A stretch of DNA of 64,000 nucleotides from Halarchaeum nitratireducens (GTDB lineage Archaea; Halobacteriota; Halobacteria; Halobacteriales; Halobacteriaceae). The position numbers were made by a program, and so were the translations under genes. The notes under the pieces are model-generated. The model had not been told where the DNA came from. It searched no databases and saw only the letters and a list, made by a program, of their open reading frames with translations. Numbering within the stretch: position 1 is the first letter of the stretch; each line of letters begins with the position of its first letter. The stretch covers positions 62,001-126,000 of the forward strand of contig NZ_BMOQ01000007.1 of NCBI RefSeq assembly GCF_014647155.1, written 5' to 3'. Below are positions 24,488 to 34,002 of this stretch, one piece after another.

Positions 24488-25686
24488 TGACACGCATCGA
24501 AACGGTTCGCCTGCGCGCGGTCCTCGACTCGCGCGGCAACAAGACCGTGGAAGCGGACGTGCTCACCGAGTCCGGCGGCTTCGGCCGCGCGGCCGCGCCC
24601 TCCGGGGCGTCCACCGGTGAGTACGAAGCCATCGAGCTGCCCGTGAACGAGGCCATCGCGGCGGCCCGCGAGCACGCCGTCCCCCGACTCGAAGGGCGCG
24701 TCTACGCCGGCGATCAGCGCGAGGTCGACGAGACCCTGCGCGCGGCCGACGGCACCGCGGACTTCTCGGAGATCGGCGCGAACTCGGCGGTCGCCATCAG
24801 CATGGCGGCCTCCAAGGCCGGGGCGGACGTCCTCGGCGCACCGCTCTACCAGCACCTCGGCGGCGCCTTCCGGGGCGGGAACTTCCCGATTCCCCTGGGG
24901 AACGTCGTCGGTGGTGGCGAGCACGCCCAGGAGGCCACGGCGATCCAGGAGTTCCTGAGCGCACCCGTCGGCGCGCCGAGCGTGAAGGACGCGGTCTTCG
25001 CGAACGCGCGGGTCCACGGCGAGATCGGCTCGCTGCTGGAGGAGCGCGGTACGCCCGCGGCGAAGGGCGACGAGGGCGCGTGGGCCCCCTCGATCTCGGA
25101 CGCGGAAGCGTTCGAGCTCGTCGAGGAGGCCGTCGAGACGGTCGCGGACGACGTCGGCTTCGACATCAAGTTCGGTCTCGACATGGCGGCGGCAGAGACC
25201 TTCGAGGACGGTGAGTACGTCTACGGTGACGAGGTCCGCTCTACCGAGGAGCAGATCGACTACGTCGCCGGACTGGTCGACGAGTACGACCTCGCGTACG
25301 TCGAGGACCCGCTCGACGAGGACGCCTACGAGGCGTTCGCGGACCTCACCGACCGCGTCGGCTCGCAGACGCTGATCTGCGGCGACGATCTGTTCGTCAC
25401 GAACGTCGAGCGCCTCGAAGCGGGGATCGACGTCGATGCGGCGAACAGCATCCTCATCAAGCCGAACCAGATCGGCACTCTCAGCGACGCCTTCGACGCC
25501 ATCGAACTCGCCACCCGGAACGGCTACGAGACGGTCGTCAGCCATCGGAGCGGCGAGACGGAGGACACGACGATCGCACACCTCGCCGTCGCGACCGACG
25601 CCCCGTTCATCAAGACGGGCGCGGTCGGAGGCGAGCGCACTGCCAAGCTGAACGAACTCATCCGCATCGCGGACGAGGCACTATGA
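24487..25686 (+). CDS. eno: Enolase
   Basis: 399 residues from ATG 24487 ([20 protein letters not shown]). [60 protein letters not shown] and [18 protein letters not shown] give the substrate loop, metal ligands, catalytic Lys and signature. It interconverts 2-phosphoglycerate and phosphoenolpyruvate. Its presence inside the RNA polymerase/ribosomal operon, between rpoK and uS2, is conserved in archaea. Its last bases overlap the start of uS2. Confidence 0.97.
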   Translation: MTRIETVRLRAVLDSRGNKTVEADVLTESGGFGRAAAPSGASTGEYEAIELPVNEAIAAAREHAVPRLEGRVYAGDQREVDETLRAADGTADFSEIGANSAVAISMAASKAGADVLGAPLYQHLGGAFRGGNFPIPLGNVVGGGEHAQEATAIQEFLSAPVGAPSVKDAVFANARVHGEIGSLLEERGTPAAKGDEGAWAPSISDAEAFELVEEAVETVADDVGFDIKFGLDMAAAETFEDGEYVYGDEVRSTEEQIDYVAGLVDEYDLAYVEDPLDEDAYEAFADLTDRVGSQTLICGDDLFVTNVERLEAGIDVDAANSILIKPNQIGTLSDAFDAIELATRNGYETVVSHRSGETEDTTIAHLAVATDAPFIKTGAVGGERTAKLNELIRIADEAL

Positions 25687-26435
25687 GCGAGCACGAAGAC
25701 AGCGAGGCCGAACTCGAGGACGCCCCCGAGGCGGACGCGGAGTCCGAGGCGACCGACGTCGAGGTCGACGTCGAGGCGGACGCCGCCGACGACGCCGACG
25801 CCACGGAGGCCCCCGAGCCGGCCGCAGGGACGGAAGACGTAATGCCAGACGAGGACGCCGACCTCCTCATCCCGGTCGAGGATTACCTCGCCGCGGGTGT
25901 CCACATCGGCACACAGCAGAAGACGAAGGACATGGAGCGGTTCATCCACCGCGTGCGGACGGATGGCCTCTACGTCCTCGACGTCTCGCGCACGGACGAG
26001 CGCATCCGCACGGCCGCGGACTTCCTCGCCAACTACGACCCCGAGCAGGTCCTCGTGACCTCCTCGCGTCAGTACGGTCGCTTCCCCGCGGAGAAGTTCG
26101 CGGACGCGGTCGGTGCGCGCGCCCGGACGGGTCGCTTCATCCCGGGGACGCTGACGAACCCGCAGTACGACGGCTACATCGAGCCGGACGTGCTGGTCGT
26201 CACGGACCCGATCGGCGACAGCCAGGCGGTCAAGGAAGCGATCACGGTCGGCATCCCGGTCATCGCGATGTGCGACTCGAACAACTCCACGAGCAACGTC
26301 GACCTCGTCGTTCCGACGAACAACAAGGGTCGACGCGCGCTCTCGGTCGTCTACTGGCTGCTCGCGAACGAGGTCCTCGACAAGCGCGGCGCCGAGCCGT
26401 CCTACAGCCTCGAGGACTTCGAGAGCGAGATCTAA
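25683..26435 (+). CDS. rps2: 30S ribosomal protein uS2
   Basis: 250 residues. The first 55 are extremely acidic (Asp/Glu/Ala repeats), a haloarchaeal extension. The core starts at [40 protein letters not shown] and includes [37 protein letters not shown] and [18 protein letters not shown]. It is the final gene of this long operon. Mevalonate kinase, normally the next member in haloarchaea, follows after the opposite-strand VOC gene. The ATG is at 25683 inside the enolase stop region. Confidence 0.96.
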   Translation: MSEHEDSEAELEDAPEADAESEATDVEVDVEADAADDADATEAPEPAAGTEDVMPDEDADLLIPVEDYLAAGVHIGTQQKTKDMERFIHRVRTDGLYVLDVSRTDERIRTAADFLANYDPEQVLVTSSRQYGRFPAEKFADAVGARARTGRFIPGTLTNPQYDGYIEPDVLVVTDPIGDSQAVKEAITVGIPVIAMCDSNNSTSNVDLVVPTNNKGRRALSVVYWLLANEVLDKRGAEPSYSLEDFESEI

Positions 26436-26507
26436 CGCCGACGACTCTTCCTTTCGAAGACTCCCGGTCGAGAGTGGCGACGCTGTCGCGCGTGTCCGCG
26501 TCGGTCG

Positions 26508-27320
26508 TCAGCGCTCGAGGACGCCGAGTCGGGTGTCGAAGCCGTCGACGAAGCGGACGCGCTTGCCGAAGAGGGTGCGCCCGCCGTGGAGCGGGTGGTG
26601 GGCGGCGGCGTCGGAGACGTCCCCGCTGAGGAGGACGGTCGCAGGGCAGGCCCCGAAGCGCTCGACGCGCTCGCGGACGGGGCCGCCGCTCGGTTCGCAA
26701 AGGACGACGTCTTGGCCGGGGAAGGCCGCGAGGTCGCCGAACGTGTCGTCGTCGTCGCGCTCGGGTGCGGGGAGTCGATAGAGATCGGTGAAACGCGCGA
26801 TCGCGCCGTCGAGGTCGTCGACGGCGACGACGACGCGGCCGATCCCGGAGAGCGGCGACCCGTAGAGGGCGCTGTCGGGAACGCGGTACTCGCGCGGTGT
26901 CCGATCGGAGACGACGAAGGGGAGCGGGGAGTCGGGACCGCCGAGGAAGCCGACGTCCCACTCGGCGACGCCGCGGTCGGTCTCGCGGCGCTCGCGCAGG
27001 GGGCCCCGGACGGTGACGTCGTGGCTGATCGCGCGCTGGAGTTCGCTGTGGACGCTCCCGGCGTCGACGCCCCACGCGCAGGGACCGGCGTCGGCGGCGA
27101 CGAACGCGGGCCAGTGGCCGTCGTCCGGATCGATGTCGGCGCCGGCGGGAGCGAGGAGTTCGAGCGCGGAGCCGTCCGGGAGGACGATCATCGCGGTCTC
27201 CGTCCCGGTCTCGGCGTGCTCGCCGCCGTACTGGGGGGCGAAGCCGGCGTTCTCGAAGCGCTCGACGAGCGCGTCGAGGTCGGGGGCGACGAACGGCACG
27301 TGGTCGATGACGGGTCGCAT
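26508..27320 (-). CDS. VOC (glyoxalase-like) family protein
   Basis: 270 residues. Two VOC modules are visible. The first opens with MRPVIDHVPFVAPDLDALVERFENAGF and has MIVLPDGSALELLAP; the second opens with GIGRVVVAVDDLDGAIARFTDLYRLP and has AAFPGQDVVLCEPSGG. The fold is shared by glyoxalase I, extradiol dioxygenases and antibiotic-resistance proteins, and is built on a metal or small-molecule pocket. The His near residue 7 and the Glu in ELLAP are the usual first-module ligands. It lies alone on the minus strand between uS2 and mevalonate kinase, breaking an otherwise co-directional block. The substrate is unknown. Confidence 0.75.
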   Translation of the reverse strand: MRPVIDHVPFVAPDLDALVERFENAGFAPQYGGEHAETGTETAMIVLPDGSALELLAPAGADIDPDDGHWPAFVAADAGPCAWGVDAGSVHSELQRAISHDVTVRGPLRERRETDRGVAEWDVGFLGGPDSPLPFVVSDRTPREYRVPDSALYGSPLSGIGRVVVAVDDLDGAIARFTDLYRLPAPERDDDDTFGDLAAFPGQDVVLCEPSGGPVRERVERFGACPATVLLSGDVSDAAAHHPLHGGRTLFGKRVRFVDGFDTRLGVLER

Positions 27321-27407
27321 ACCGCCGCTTGGCCGCCGTCGGGCATAGGTGGCGTGACCGGCCCCGAAGCGAAAGGGTACTTACGCGCGGCCGCCGCGTG
27401 TTCGGGT

Positions 27408-28391
27408 ATGCCGACGAGTTCGAGCGCCCCGGGGAAGGTGTACCTCTTCGGGGAGCACGCGGTCGTCTACGGCGAGCCCGCGGTGCCCTGTGCGATCGAG
27501 CGGCGCGCGACGGTGACGGTCGCGGAGCGCGGCGACGACCGACAGCGCGTGAGCGCGGCGGACCTCACGCTCGACGGGTTCACCGTCGAGTACGGGGCGA
27601 GCGACGACGCGCCCGACGTGGACGTGCCGACGCCGCTCGTCGAGGCCGCGATGGGGTACGTGGACGCCGCGATGGCGACGGCACGGGACGCGGCCGACCG
27701 CCCAGACGCCGGCCTCGACGTCACGATCGAGAGCGACATCCCGCTGGGCGCGGGACTGGGGTCCTCGGCCGCGGTCGTCGTCGCGGCGATCGACGCCGCG
27801 ACGCGTGAGCTCGGCGTCGACCTCGCCCCGGAGGCGATCGCCGAGCGCGCGTACGAGGTCGAGCGGGACGTGCAGAGCGGCGAGGCCTCGCGGGCGGACA
27901 CCTTCTGCTCGGCGGTGGGCGGGGCCGTCCGCGTCGAGGGGTCGGACTGCCGGACGCTGGCGACGCCCGATCTCCCGTTCGTCGTGGGGTACGACGGGAC
28001 GAGCCACGACACGGGCGAACTCGTCGCGGGCGTGCGCGCGCTCCGCGAGGAGTACGACTTCGCGCGCGATACCGTCGGCTCCATCGGCGACCTCGTTCGC
28101 CGGGGTGAGGAGGCGCTCCGCGAGGGCGACGTCGCCGAACTCGGGCGACTGATGGACGTGAACCACGGGCTGCTCGCGGCGCTCGGCGTCTCCGCGCGCT
28201 CGCTCGACGAGATGGTCTGGGCGGCCCGCGAGGGCGGCGCGGCGGGTGCGAAGCTGACCGGCGCGGGCGGCGGCGGCTGTATCGTCGCGCTCGACGACGG
28301 CGCGGGTGCGGAGACCGCACTCTCGCTCACGCCGGCGTGCGACGAGTCGTTCCGCGCCGAGCTCGCCACCGACGGGGTGCGCGCCGAATGA
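27408..28391 (+). CDS. mvk: Mevalonate kinase
   Basis: 327 residues from ATG 27408 (MPTSSSAPGKVYLFGEHAVV). GHMP kinase motifs: APGKVYLFGEHAVVYGEPAV, IPLGAGLGSSAAVVVAAIDA (ATP loop) and KLTGAGGGGCIVALDDGAG (motif 3). It phosphorylates mevalonate using ATP. Isopentenyl phosphate kinase follows 49 bases downstream, then RNase J and the prenyl synthase, so the cluster makes isoprenoid precursors for archaeal lipids, carotenoids and quinones by the archaeal mevalonate variant. Frames starting further upstream overlap the opposite VOC gene and are rejected. Confidence 0.95.
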   Translation: MPTSSSAPGKVYLFGEHAVVYGEPAVPCAIERRATVTVAERGDDRQRVSAADLTLDGFTVEYGASDDAPDVDVPTPLVEAAMGYVDAAMATARDAADRPDAGLDVTIESDIPLGAGLGSSAAVVVAAIDAATRELGVDLAPEAIAERAYEVERDVQSGEASRADTFCSAVGGAVRVEGSDCRTLATPDLPFVVGYDGTSHDTGELVAGVRALREEYDFARDTVGSIGDLVRRGEEALREGDVAELGRLMDVNHGLLAALGVSARSLDEMVWAAREGGAAGAKLTGAGGGGCIVALDDGAGAETALSLTPACDESFRAELATDGVRAE

Positions 28392-28440
28392 GCGGCGTCG
28401 AGCGCGCTGTCCCGCACTCGCCGCGTCGGGGGGGATCGCC

Positions 28441-29175
28441 GTGACCGTCGTCCTGAAACTCGGCGGGAGCGTCGTCACCGAGAAGGACACGCCCGACACC
28501 GTCGACGGTCCCGCGCTCGCGGACGCCGCGGACGCGATCGCCGCGTCGGGGGTCGACGACCTCGTCCTCGTCCACGGCGGGGGGTCGTTCGGCCACCCCC
28601 ACGCGGCCGCCCACGGCGTGTCACGGGCCGACGGGACGCGCGAGGCGACGGCGATCAGGGAGATCCACGGGGCGATGCGGACGCTGAACGACGCCGTCTG
28701 TGACGCGCTCTGCGATCGCGGCGTGTCCGCCGTCCCCCACCACCCCCACTCCGCGGGCGTCCGGGACGCGGACGGGACGCTCTCGCTTTCGGTGGACGCC
28801 GTCGCCGCGAAACGCGACGAGGGGTTCGTCCCGGTGCTCCACGGCGACGTCGTGACGCACGTCGGCGCGGGCGCGACGGTCGTGAGCGGCGACGAGCTCG
28901 TCGTCGCGCTCGCGGACGGCCTCGACGCCGAACGGGTCGGCGTCTGCTCGACCGTCTCCGGGGTGTTGGACGACGAGGGGGCGGTCATCCCCGCGATCGA
29001 GAACTACGCGGACGTCGAGCGCTATCTCGGCGGAAGCGACGACACGGACGTCACGGGCGGCATGGCCGCGAAGGTCCGCGCGCTCCTCGGGCTCCGCGCG
29101 CCCGCGTCCGTCTTCGGCCCCGACGCCGTCGGCGACTTCCTCGACGGCGAGACGCCGGGGACGGTGATCCGCTAA
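28441..29175 (+). CDS. ipk: Isopentenyl phosphate kinase
   Basis: 244 residues from GTG 28441. TVVLKLGGSVVTEKDTPDTV is the amino-acid-kinase opening with the GGS loop; LVLVHGGGSFGHPHAAAHGVS holds the glycine loop and the His specific for isopentenyl phosphate kinases; DVTGGMAAKVRALLGL is the C-terminal Lys motif. The enzyme makes isopentenyl diphosphate from isopentenyl phosphate, completing the archaeal mevalonate pathway. It is co-directional with mvk and rnj. The GTG is the only start that preserves the GGS loop position. Confidence 0.93.
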   Translation: MTVVLKLGGSVVTEKDTPDTVDGPALADAADAIAASGVDDLVLVHGGGSFGHPHAAAHGVSRADGTREATAIREIHGAMRTLNDAVCDALCDRGVSAVPHHPHSAGVRDADGTLSLSVDAVAAKRDEGFVPVLHGDVVTHVGAGATVVSGDELVVALADGLDAERVGVCSTVSGVLDDEGAVIPAIENYADVERYLGGSDDTDVTGGMAAKVRALLGLRAPASVFGPDAVGDFLDGETPGTVIR

Positions 29176-29187
29176 GGGCGACAGCGC

Positions 29188-30147
29188 TCAGAAGAGGAGC
29201 CCCTGCCGGATCGCGGCGACGAGGCCGGTGAGGACGACGACGCTCGCCACCGTCGTGACGAAGATGACGGTGCTCATGTACTCGGCGACGTCGACGGCCT
29301 CGTCGGCGCTCGCGCTCCGATAGGCGATGACGAGCGCGAGCGGCGTCACGGCGGCCGGCGTCGCACATTCGAGGACGAAGACGTTGGCGACCGCCGGGTT
29401 CGTGAATCCGACGGCGAGCGCGATCACGACCCCGACGAGCGGCGCGACGCCGAGTTTGAGAGCGGTGGGGAGCGCCGTCGGACGGAGGTGACCGAGGTCG
29501 ACGTCGGCGAGCTGGATGCCGACGACGGTGAGCATGAGTGGAACGGCGGCCGAACCGACGCTGTCGACCGTCGTCATGAACGTCCCATCGACGGGGGGGA
29601 CGAGGCCGAGGACGCGGACGAGCGCCGCGGCGGCGACGGCGTAGACGAGCGGGAGGCGGACGACCTCGCGGAGGGCGCTCGTCGCGCCGGCGGCGTCCCC
29701 CTCGCGCGCGGAGACGACGTAGACGCCGAGGGTGTAGAGGACGACGCTTTGGACGGTGAGGAAGACGGTCGCGGTGGTCCGCCCGAGGTCGCCGAAGACG
29801 AACGCGGAGAGCGGGATCCCGACGAACCCGGAGTTGGGGAACGCGCTGGCGAGCACGACGCCGGAGAACAGCGTCTCGGGGACGTCGAGGAGGTGACCGG
29901 CGGCGAACGCGAGCGCCATGAGCCCGAGGAGGTAGGCGACGACGGCGACGACGAGGGAGACGACCGCGTCCCCGCCGAGGGTCGTCGTGGCGATGCCGTG
30001 GAAGACGAGCGCCGGGAGGAAGAAGTTGAGCGCGACGGTGTTGAGCGGGCCGACGGCGACGTCGGTGGCGCGTCCGATGGCGTAGCCGACGGCGGCGATG
30101 GCGACGATCGGGAGGATCGCCGACACGAACGCACCGAGGAGCGTCAC
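29188..30147 (-). CDS. AEC family transporter
   Basis: 319 residues from GTG 30147, which follows a GGTGAG ribosome-binding sequence by six bases; the longer frame to 30273 has no membrane character. About ten hydrophobic segments are visible: LLGAFVSAILPIVAIAAVGYAIG, TVALNFFLPALVFHGIATT (TM2 with the LxxPxL pattern), FSGVVLASAFPNSGFVGIPLSAF and ECATPAAVTPLALVIAYR. These are typical of the auxin efflux carrier/malonate transporter family in the bile acid/sodium symporter superfamily. It probably moves an organic anion. It interrupts the isoprenoid cluster on the opposite strand, converging with ipk (12-base gap). Confidence 0.85.
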   Translation of the reverse strand: MTLLGAFVSAILPIVAIAAVGYAIGRATDVAVGPLNTVALNFFLPALVFHGIATTTLGGDAVVSLVVAVVAYLLGLMALAFAAGHLLDVPETLFSGVVLASAFPNSGFVGIPLSAFVFGDLGRTTATVFLTVQSVVLYTLGVYVVSAREGDAAGATSALREVVRLPLVYAVAAAALVRVLGLVPPVDGTFMTTVDSVGSAAVPLMLTVVGIQLADVDLGHLRPTALPTALKLGVAPLVGVVIALAVGFTNPAVANVFVLECATPAAVTPLALVIAYRSASADEAVDVAEYMSTVIFVTTVASVVVLTGLVAAIRQGLLF

Positions 30148-30358
30148 GGGCGTCTCACCGCCGCTCGGGCGGCGTCGATGCGGGTCGCGTGGGGAGAGCG
30201 GCACACGCCGACCCGTACCGGCCGCCGACGCAAAGCCCCTTCCGAAACGCGCCGCCGAGAGACGGGACCACACCGGCCGGTGACCCCGGCGCTTTTGTCG
30301 CGGTCGGTCCTACGTACCGACGGTAGCGAGACGCTCGCGCCGGACGAGGAGCAACCGA

Positions 30359-31681
30359 ATGGACATCGAAATCGTGGCGGTCGGGGGGTACGAGGAGGTC
30401 GGCCGGAACATGACGGCGGTCCGTGTCGGGGACGACGTCGTCGTCTTCGACATGGGCCTCGACGTCGCGCCGGTCGTCCGCGAGGGGATCGACGTCGAGC
30501 ACGCCGGGCGACGCGAACTGATCGACGCCGGCGCGATTCCGGACGATAGCGTCGTCGCCGACCTCGACGGAGAGGTGTGTGCGATCGTCTTCTCGCACGG
30601 CCACCTCGATCACGTCGGGGCGGCCGGCGTCCTCGCGGAGCGCTACGACGCCCCGCTGATCGCGTCGCCGTTCACCATGGAGATCCTGAAGGGCGAACTC
30701 GACCCGGGATACGACGGCGACCTCGTGACGATGGCGGCCGGGGAGGTGACGCCGCTCGGCGACGACCTCGACTTGGAGTTCGTCCACGTCACGCACTCGA
30801 CCGTCGGCGCGGTGAACCCCGTGTTGCACACGCCCCGCGGTGCGATCGTCTACGGACTCGACAAACGCCTCGACCACGACCCGGTCCTCGAAGCGCCGAT
30901 CGACATGGTGCGTTTCGCCGAGCTCGGCGAGGCGGGGGTCCTCGCGTACGTCGAGGACTGCACGAACGCGGGTCGTTCGGGTCGCACGCCCGGCGAGGCC
31001 GTCGCCCGCGCTCGCGTCCGTGACGTCCTCGGGAGCGTCGCGGACGCGCCGGGCGTGATCGTCGCCTCGACGTTCGCCAGTCACGTCGCGCGCGTCTCCA
31101 GCGTCGTCGAGGCCGCCCGTGAGATCGGACGAGAGGCGATCCTCCTCGGGCGATCGATGGCGACCTACGCGCGGACGGCCGCGCACTTCGACTATCCGGG
31201 CTTCGGGGACGTCGAGGCGCACGGGACGCGCGTCGGTATCGAGCGCGCCCTCCGTCGCGTCCGTACCGAGGGCCGCGACTCGTTTCTGCTGCTCGCCACC
31301 GGCCATCAGGGCGAGCCGAACGCCGTCCTCCCCCGTCTCGCCCGCGGGGACGGCGCCCTCGCCCTCGGGGCGGGCGACGTCGTCGTGTTCGGCGCTCGCG
31401 TGATCCCCGACCCGGTCAACCGCCGCCAGCGGGCGACGCTCGATCGCCGGCTGGCTCGGCGCGGGGTCGAGGTGCACGAGGACGTCCACGTCTCCGGTCA
31501 CCTCAGCGCCGCGGGCCACCGCCGGATGCGCCGCACGCTCGAACCCCGTACCCTTATCCCTGCCCACCAGTCAGTAGGAGGTATCGAACGGTACGTCGCC
31601 CTCGCCGAAGCCGACGGATACGAGCGCGGCGAAGACGTCCACGTCGCTCGAAACGGAACCATCATCCAACTCTCGTCATGA
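30359..31681 (+). CDS. rnj: Archaeal ribonuclease J (5'-3' exoribonuclease)
   Basis: 440 residues. MDIEIVAVGGYEEVGRNMTAVRVGD opens the metallo-beta-lactamase fold. FSHGHLDHVGAAGVL is the HxHxDH zinc motif, VHVTHSTVGAVNPVLHT the next His, YVEDCTNAGRSG the Asp region, and LLLATGHQGEPNAVLPRLA the beta-CASP motif A region, with HVSGHLSAAGHRRM near the end. It degrades RNA 5' to 3' in the cytoplasm. In haloarchaea it lies between the isoprenoid kinase and prenyl synthase genes, as here; its last four bases overlap the start of idsA. Confidence 0.93.
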   Translation: MDIEIVAVGGYEEVGRNMTAVRVGDDVVVFDMGLDVAPVVREGIDVEHAGRRELIDAGAIPDDSVVADLDGEVCAIVFSHGHLDHVGAAGVLAERYDAPLIASPFTMEILKGELDPGYDGDLVTMAAGEVTPLGDDLDLEFVHVTHSTVGAVNPVLHTPRGAIVYGLDKRLDHDPVLEAPIDMVRFAELGEAGVLAYVEDCTNAGRSGRTPGEAVARARVRDVLGSVADAPGVIVASTFASHVARVSSVVEAAREIGREAILLGRSMATYARTAAHFDYPGFGDVEAHGTRVGIERALRRVRTEGRDSFLLLATGHQGEPNAVLPRLARGDGALALGAGDVVVFGARVIPDPVNRRQRATLDRRLARRGVEVHEDVHVSGHLSAAGHRRMRRTLEPRTLIPAHQSVGGIERYVALAEADGYERGEDVHVARNGTIIQLSS

Positions 31682-32724
31682 ACCAGAACACGCGCGAAGA
31701 CACGGTGCTGTCCGCCATCGAGGACCGACGCGAACGCGTCAACGACGCGATCGACGAGGAGCTACCCATGGCCGAACCCGAACGGCTCTACGAGGCATCG
31801 CGCTATCTCCTCGAGGCCGGGGGCAAACGCCTCCGCCCGACCGTCTCCCTGCTCGTCGCGGAGGCGCTCGCCGACGTCGAACCGCTGAGCGAGCCGTACG
31901 ACGACTTCCCGGCGCTCGACGAGACGACGGTCGACGTCATGGCGGCCGCCGTCTCCATCGAGATCATCCAGTCGTTCACCCTCATCCACGACGACATCAT
32001 GGACGACGACGACCTCCGCCGCGGCGTCCCGTCCGTCCACCGCGAGTACGACGACGAGACCGCGATCCTCGCCGGCGACACGCTCTACTCGAAGGCCTTC
32101 GAGATCATGCTCCGGACCGACGCCGAGCCGACCGCGAGCCTCGACGCCATCGACTGTCTCGCTCGCACCTGTACGCGCATCTGCGAGGGCCAATCCCTCG
32201 ACGTGGACTTCGAGACGCGCCCCGACGTCGACACCGGAGCGTACCTCGACATGGTCGAGCGCAAGACCGCCGTCCTCTACGGCGCCGCCGCGAGCGTTCC
32301 CGCCATCGTCGTGGGGGCCGACGACGAGGTCGTCGACGCGCTCTACCGGTACGGCGTCAACGCCGGCAAGGCCTTCCAGATTCAGGACGACGTCCTCGAT
32401 CTGACCGTCCCCTCCGAGCAACTCGGCAAGCAGCGCGGGAGCGACCTCGTCGAGAACAAGCGCACGATCATCACCGTCCACGCCCGCGACCACGGCGTCG
32501 CGGTCGACGACCTCGTGGACGCCGACGACCCCGAGGACGTCACCGACGCCGACATCGACGCCGCCGTCGCCGAACTCGAGGACGCTGGCAGCATCGACTA
32601 CGCTCGCGATCTCGCCGCCGATCTCACCGCACAGGCGAAGGCCGAACTCGACGTCCTCCCCGACAACGAGGCACGATACCTCCTCCGGGAGATCGCCGAC
32701 TACCTCATCGAACGCGGCTACTGA
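31678..32724 (+). CDS. idsA: Polyprenyl (geranylgeranyl/farnesylgeranyl) diphosphate synthase
   Basis: 348 residues. The first Asp-rich motif is HDDIMDDDDLRRGVPSVHRE, the second FQIQDDVLDLTVPSEQLGKQ, with GGKRLRPTVSLLVAE upstream, the order of short-chain trans-prenyl synthases. It condenses isopentenyl diphosphate units into C20 (or C25) diphosphate for archaeal membrane lipids. Residues before the first Asp motif set the chain length: SIEIIQSFTLIHDD has bulky Phe at -5, which suits C15-C20 products, but this cannot be decided by eye. It overlaps rnj by four bases. Confidence 0.94.
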   Translation: MNQNTREDTVLSAIEDRRERVNDAIDEELPMAEPERLYEASRYLLEAGGKRLRPTVSLLVAEALADVEPLSEPYDDFPALDETTVDVMAAAVSIEIIQSFTLIHDDIMDDDDLRRGVPSVHREYDDETAILAGDTLYSKAFEIMLRTDAEPTASLDAIDCLARTCTRICEGQSLDVDFETRPDVDTGAYLDMVERKTAVLYGAAASVPAIVVGADDEVVDALYRYGVNAGKAFQIQDDVLDLTVPSEQLGKQRGSDLVENKRTIITVHARDHGVAVDDLVDADDPEDVTDADIDAAVAELEDAGSIDYARDLAADLTAQAKAELDVLPDNEARYLLREIADYLIERGY

Positions 32725-32782
32725 CCGGCCGTTTGCGATACACGGAGTCCGCCCTCCTCGACGGCCGCCCGCGTCCGTCGGT

Positions 32783-33382
32783 CTATATACCGAGCCACTC
32801 GTCCGCCCGGACCTGATACCCGTTCGTCCGACAGAACTCGGCCGCTTCCCGGCGTACCGCTCTGGAGGACGGGAGATCCCCCGTCTCGCGGACCCGATCG
32901 ACGATCCAGTCGCGAATGACCGCGATCCCCTCGTCGTCGTCATCGGCGTCGATCGAGCCGAGCGCTCGGAACGTCGTTTCGTACGCTTTGCGCTGTGACC
33001 AGCTGAACTCCGCGTCCTGCCGCGTCTCGATGGACTCGACGATACGTTTCATCGCCGAAGCGACCGTCGGGCGCCGGACCGCCACCTGAACGGCCGCCGG
33101 GGAGTCGAACGCCTCCCGGTCGGTCTCCGGCACGAGCGCCTCGATCGCGTAGCGCTCCCCGTCGGATTCGATCGTGCGGTCGCCGATCGCCGCGACGACG
33201 TCGGCCCCCGTCGCGGGAAACTGCACCGACTCGAGGGCCGCTTCGACGTCGTCGAGCGCCGCCGCCTCGACCGGTGGCTCCGACTCGTCCCCTCGATCCA
33301 GTTCCGTGGCGATGTCGCGCTCTTGCTGGCGTCGCTCCGCGTCCCGCGCTTGCTTCTCTCGGCCGCGTTTATCGTCTGCCAT
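32783..33382 (-). CDS. Haloarchaeal hypothetical protein, DUF5789-like segment
   Basis: 199 residues. A charged helical head (DDKRGREKQARDAERRQQER) is followed by ALESVQFPATGADVVAAIGDRTIES...AFDSPAAVQVAVRR, a pattern like the short haloarchaeal DUF5789/DUF2795-type domain. The C-terminal 80 residues look helical (MKRIVESIETRQDAEFSWSQ, IVDRVRETGDLPSSRAVRREAAEFC). No catalytic motif, signal or membrane segment is visible, so it is a cytoplasmic protein of unknown role. It is convergent with idsA. The family assignment is tentative. Confidence 0.6.
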   Translation of the reverse strand: MADDKRGREKQARDAERRQQERDIATELDRGDESEPPVEAAALDDVEAALESVQFPATGADVVAAIGDRTIESDGERYAIEALVPETDREAFDSPAAVQVAVRRPTVASAMKRIVESIETRQDAEFSWSQRKAYETTFRALGSIDADDDDEGIAVIRDWIVDRVRETGDLPSSRAVRREAAEFCRTNGYQVRADEWLGI

Positions 33383-33564
33383 CCTCTAGCGTTGTCCCTC
33401 CACGCTGATAGTCCTGTGGTCGTGATTCACGGACCACCGCGAGCACGGCGCACGGCCGTTTCCGACTCCGATTCGGCGACGTGTGGGCGGGGACGCCGTC
33501 CCCAGCGGGAACCGACGGAACACTTGCAACGGTGGGGTGTGTCGATCCCCGTCCGCCCGCTCGT

Positions 33565-34002
33565 TCAGTCGCCCGTCTCGACGTCGACCGATCGGTCCGT
33601 CGAGCCGTCGTCGCCGAGCTCCTCGCGGTAGCGTTCCTCGTAGCCGTCGAGGACGTCTCGGCGTTTGGCCCGCGCCGCCTCGCTCATCAGCTCCTCGCTC
33701 CACTCCATCCCGTCGTCGGTGTCGAGCTCGACGCGCTCGACGGGTTCGAGGCCCGTGAGGCGGTCCTCGACCTGATCGATAAAGTAGCCGATCATGTGAC
33801 ACATCGGGGTGGTGAGGCGCATCTCGACGTGCGCCCGACCGTCGTCGGAGTCGACCTCGATCGCCTTCACGAGCCCCATCTCGACGATGTTCAAGTTCGA
33901 GCCGGTGGCGGCGCTACACGGATCCACTACGTCCCGGAGGGCGTCGCGGGCTCGTTCCTCGATGGGGTCGGTGGCGTCGGTCGGGTCGGTGCTCGCGCTC
34001 AT
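33565..34002 (-). CDS. DUF59/MIP18-type metal-sulfur cluster assembly protein
   Basis: 145 residues from ATG 34002. RARDALRDVVDPCSAATGSNLNIVEMGLVKAIEV is the DUF59 opening, and RLTTPMCHMIGYFIDQVEDRLTGLEPVERVELD contains the conserved Cys (TPMC) near residue 70. Such proteins assist iron-sulfur or other metal centre maturation. A helical tail (EELMSEAARAKRRDVLDGYEERYREEL) extends it beyond the minimal domain. Its ATG overlaps the amidohydrolase stop (ATGA), so the two are a translationally coupled pair. The same pair is known beside diiron hydrocarbon monooxygenase genes in some actinobacteria, but no monooxygenase is seen here. Confidence 0.85.
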   Translation of the reverse strand: MSASTDPTDATDPIEERARDALRDVVDPCSAATGSNLNIVEMGLVKAIEVDSDDGRAHVEMRLTTPMCHMIGYFIDQVEDRLTGLEPVERVELDTDDGMEWSEELMSEAARAKRRDVLDGYEERYREELGDDGSTDRSVDVETGD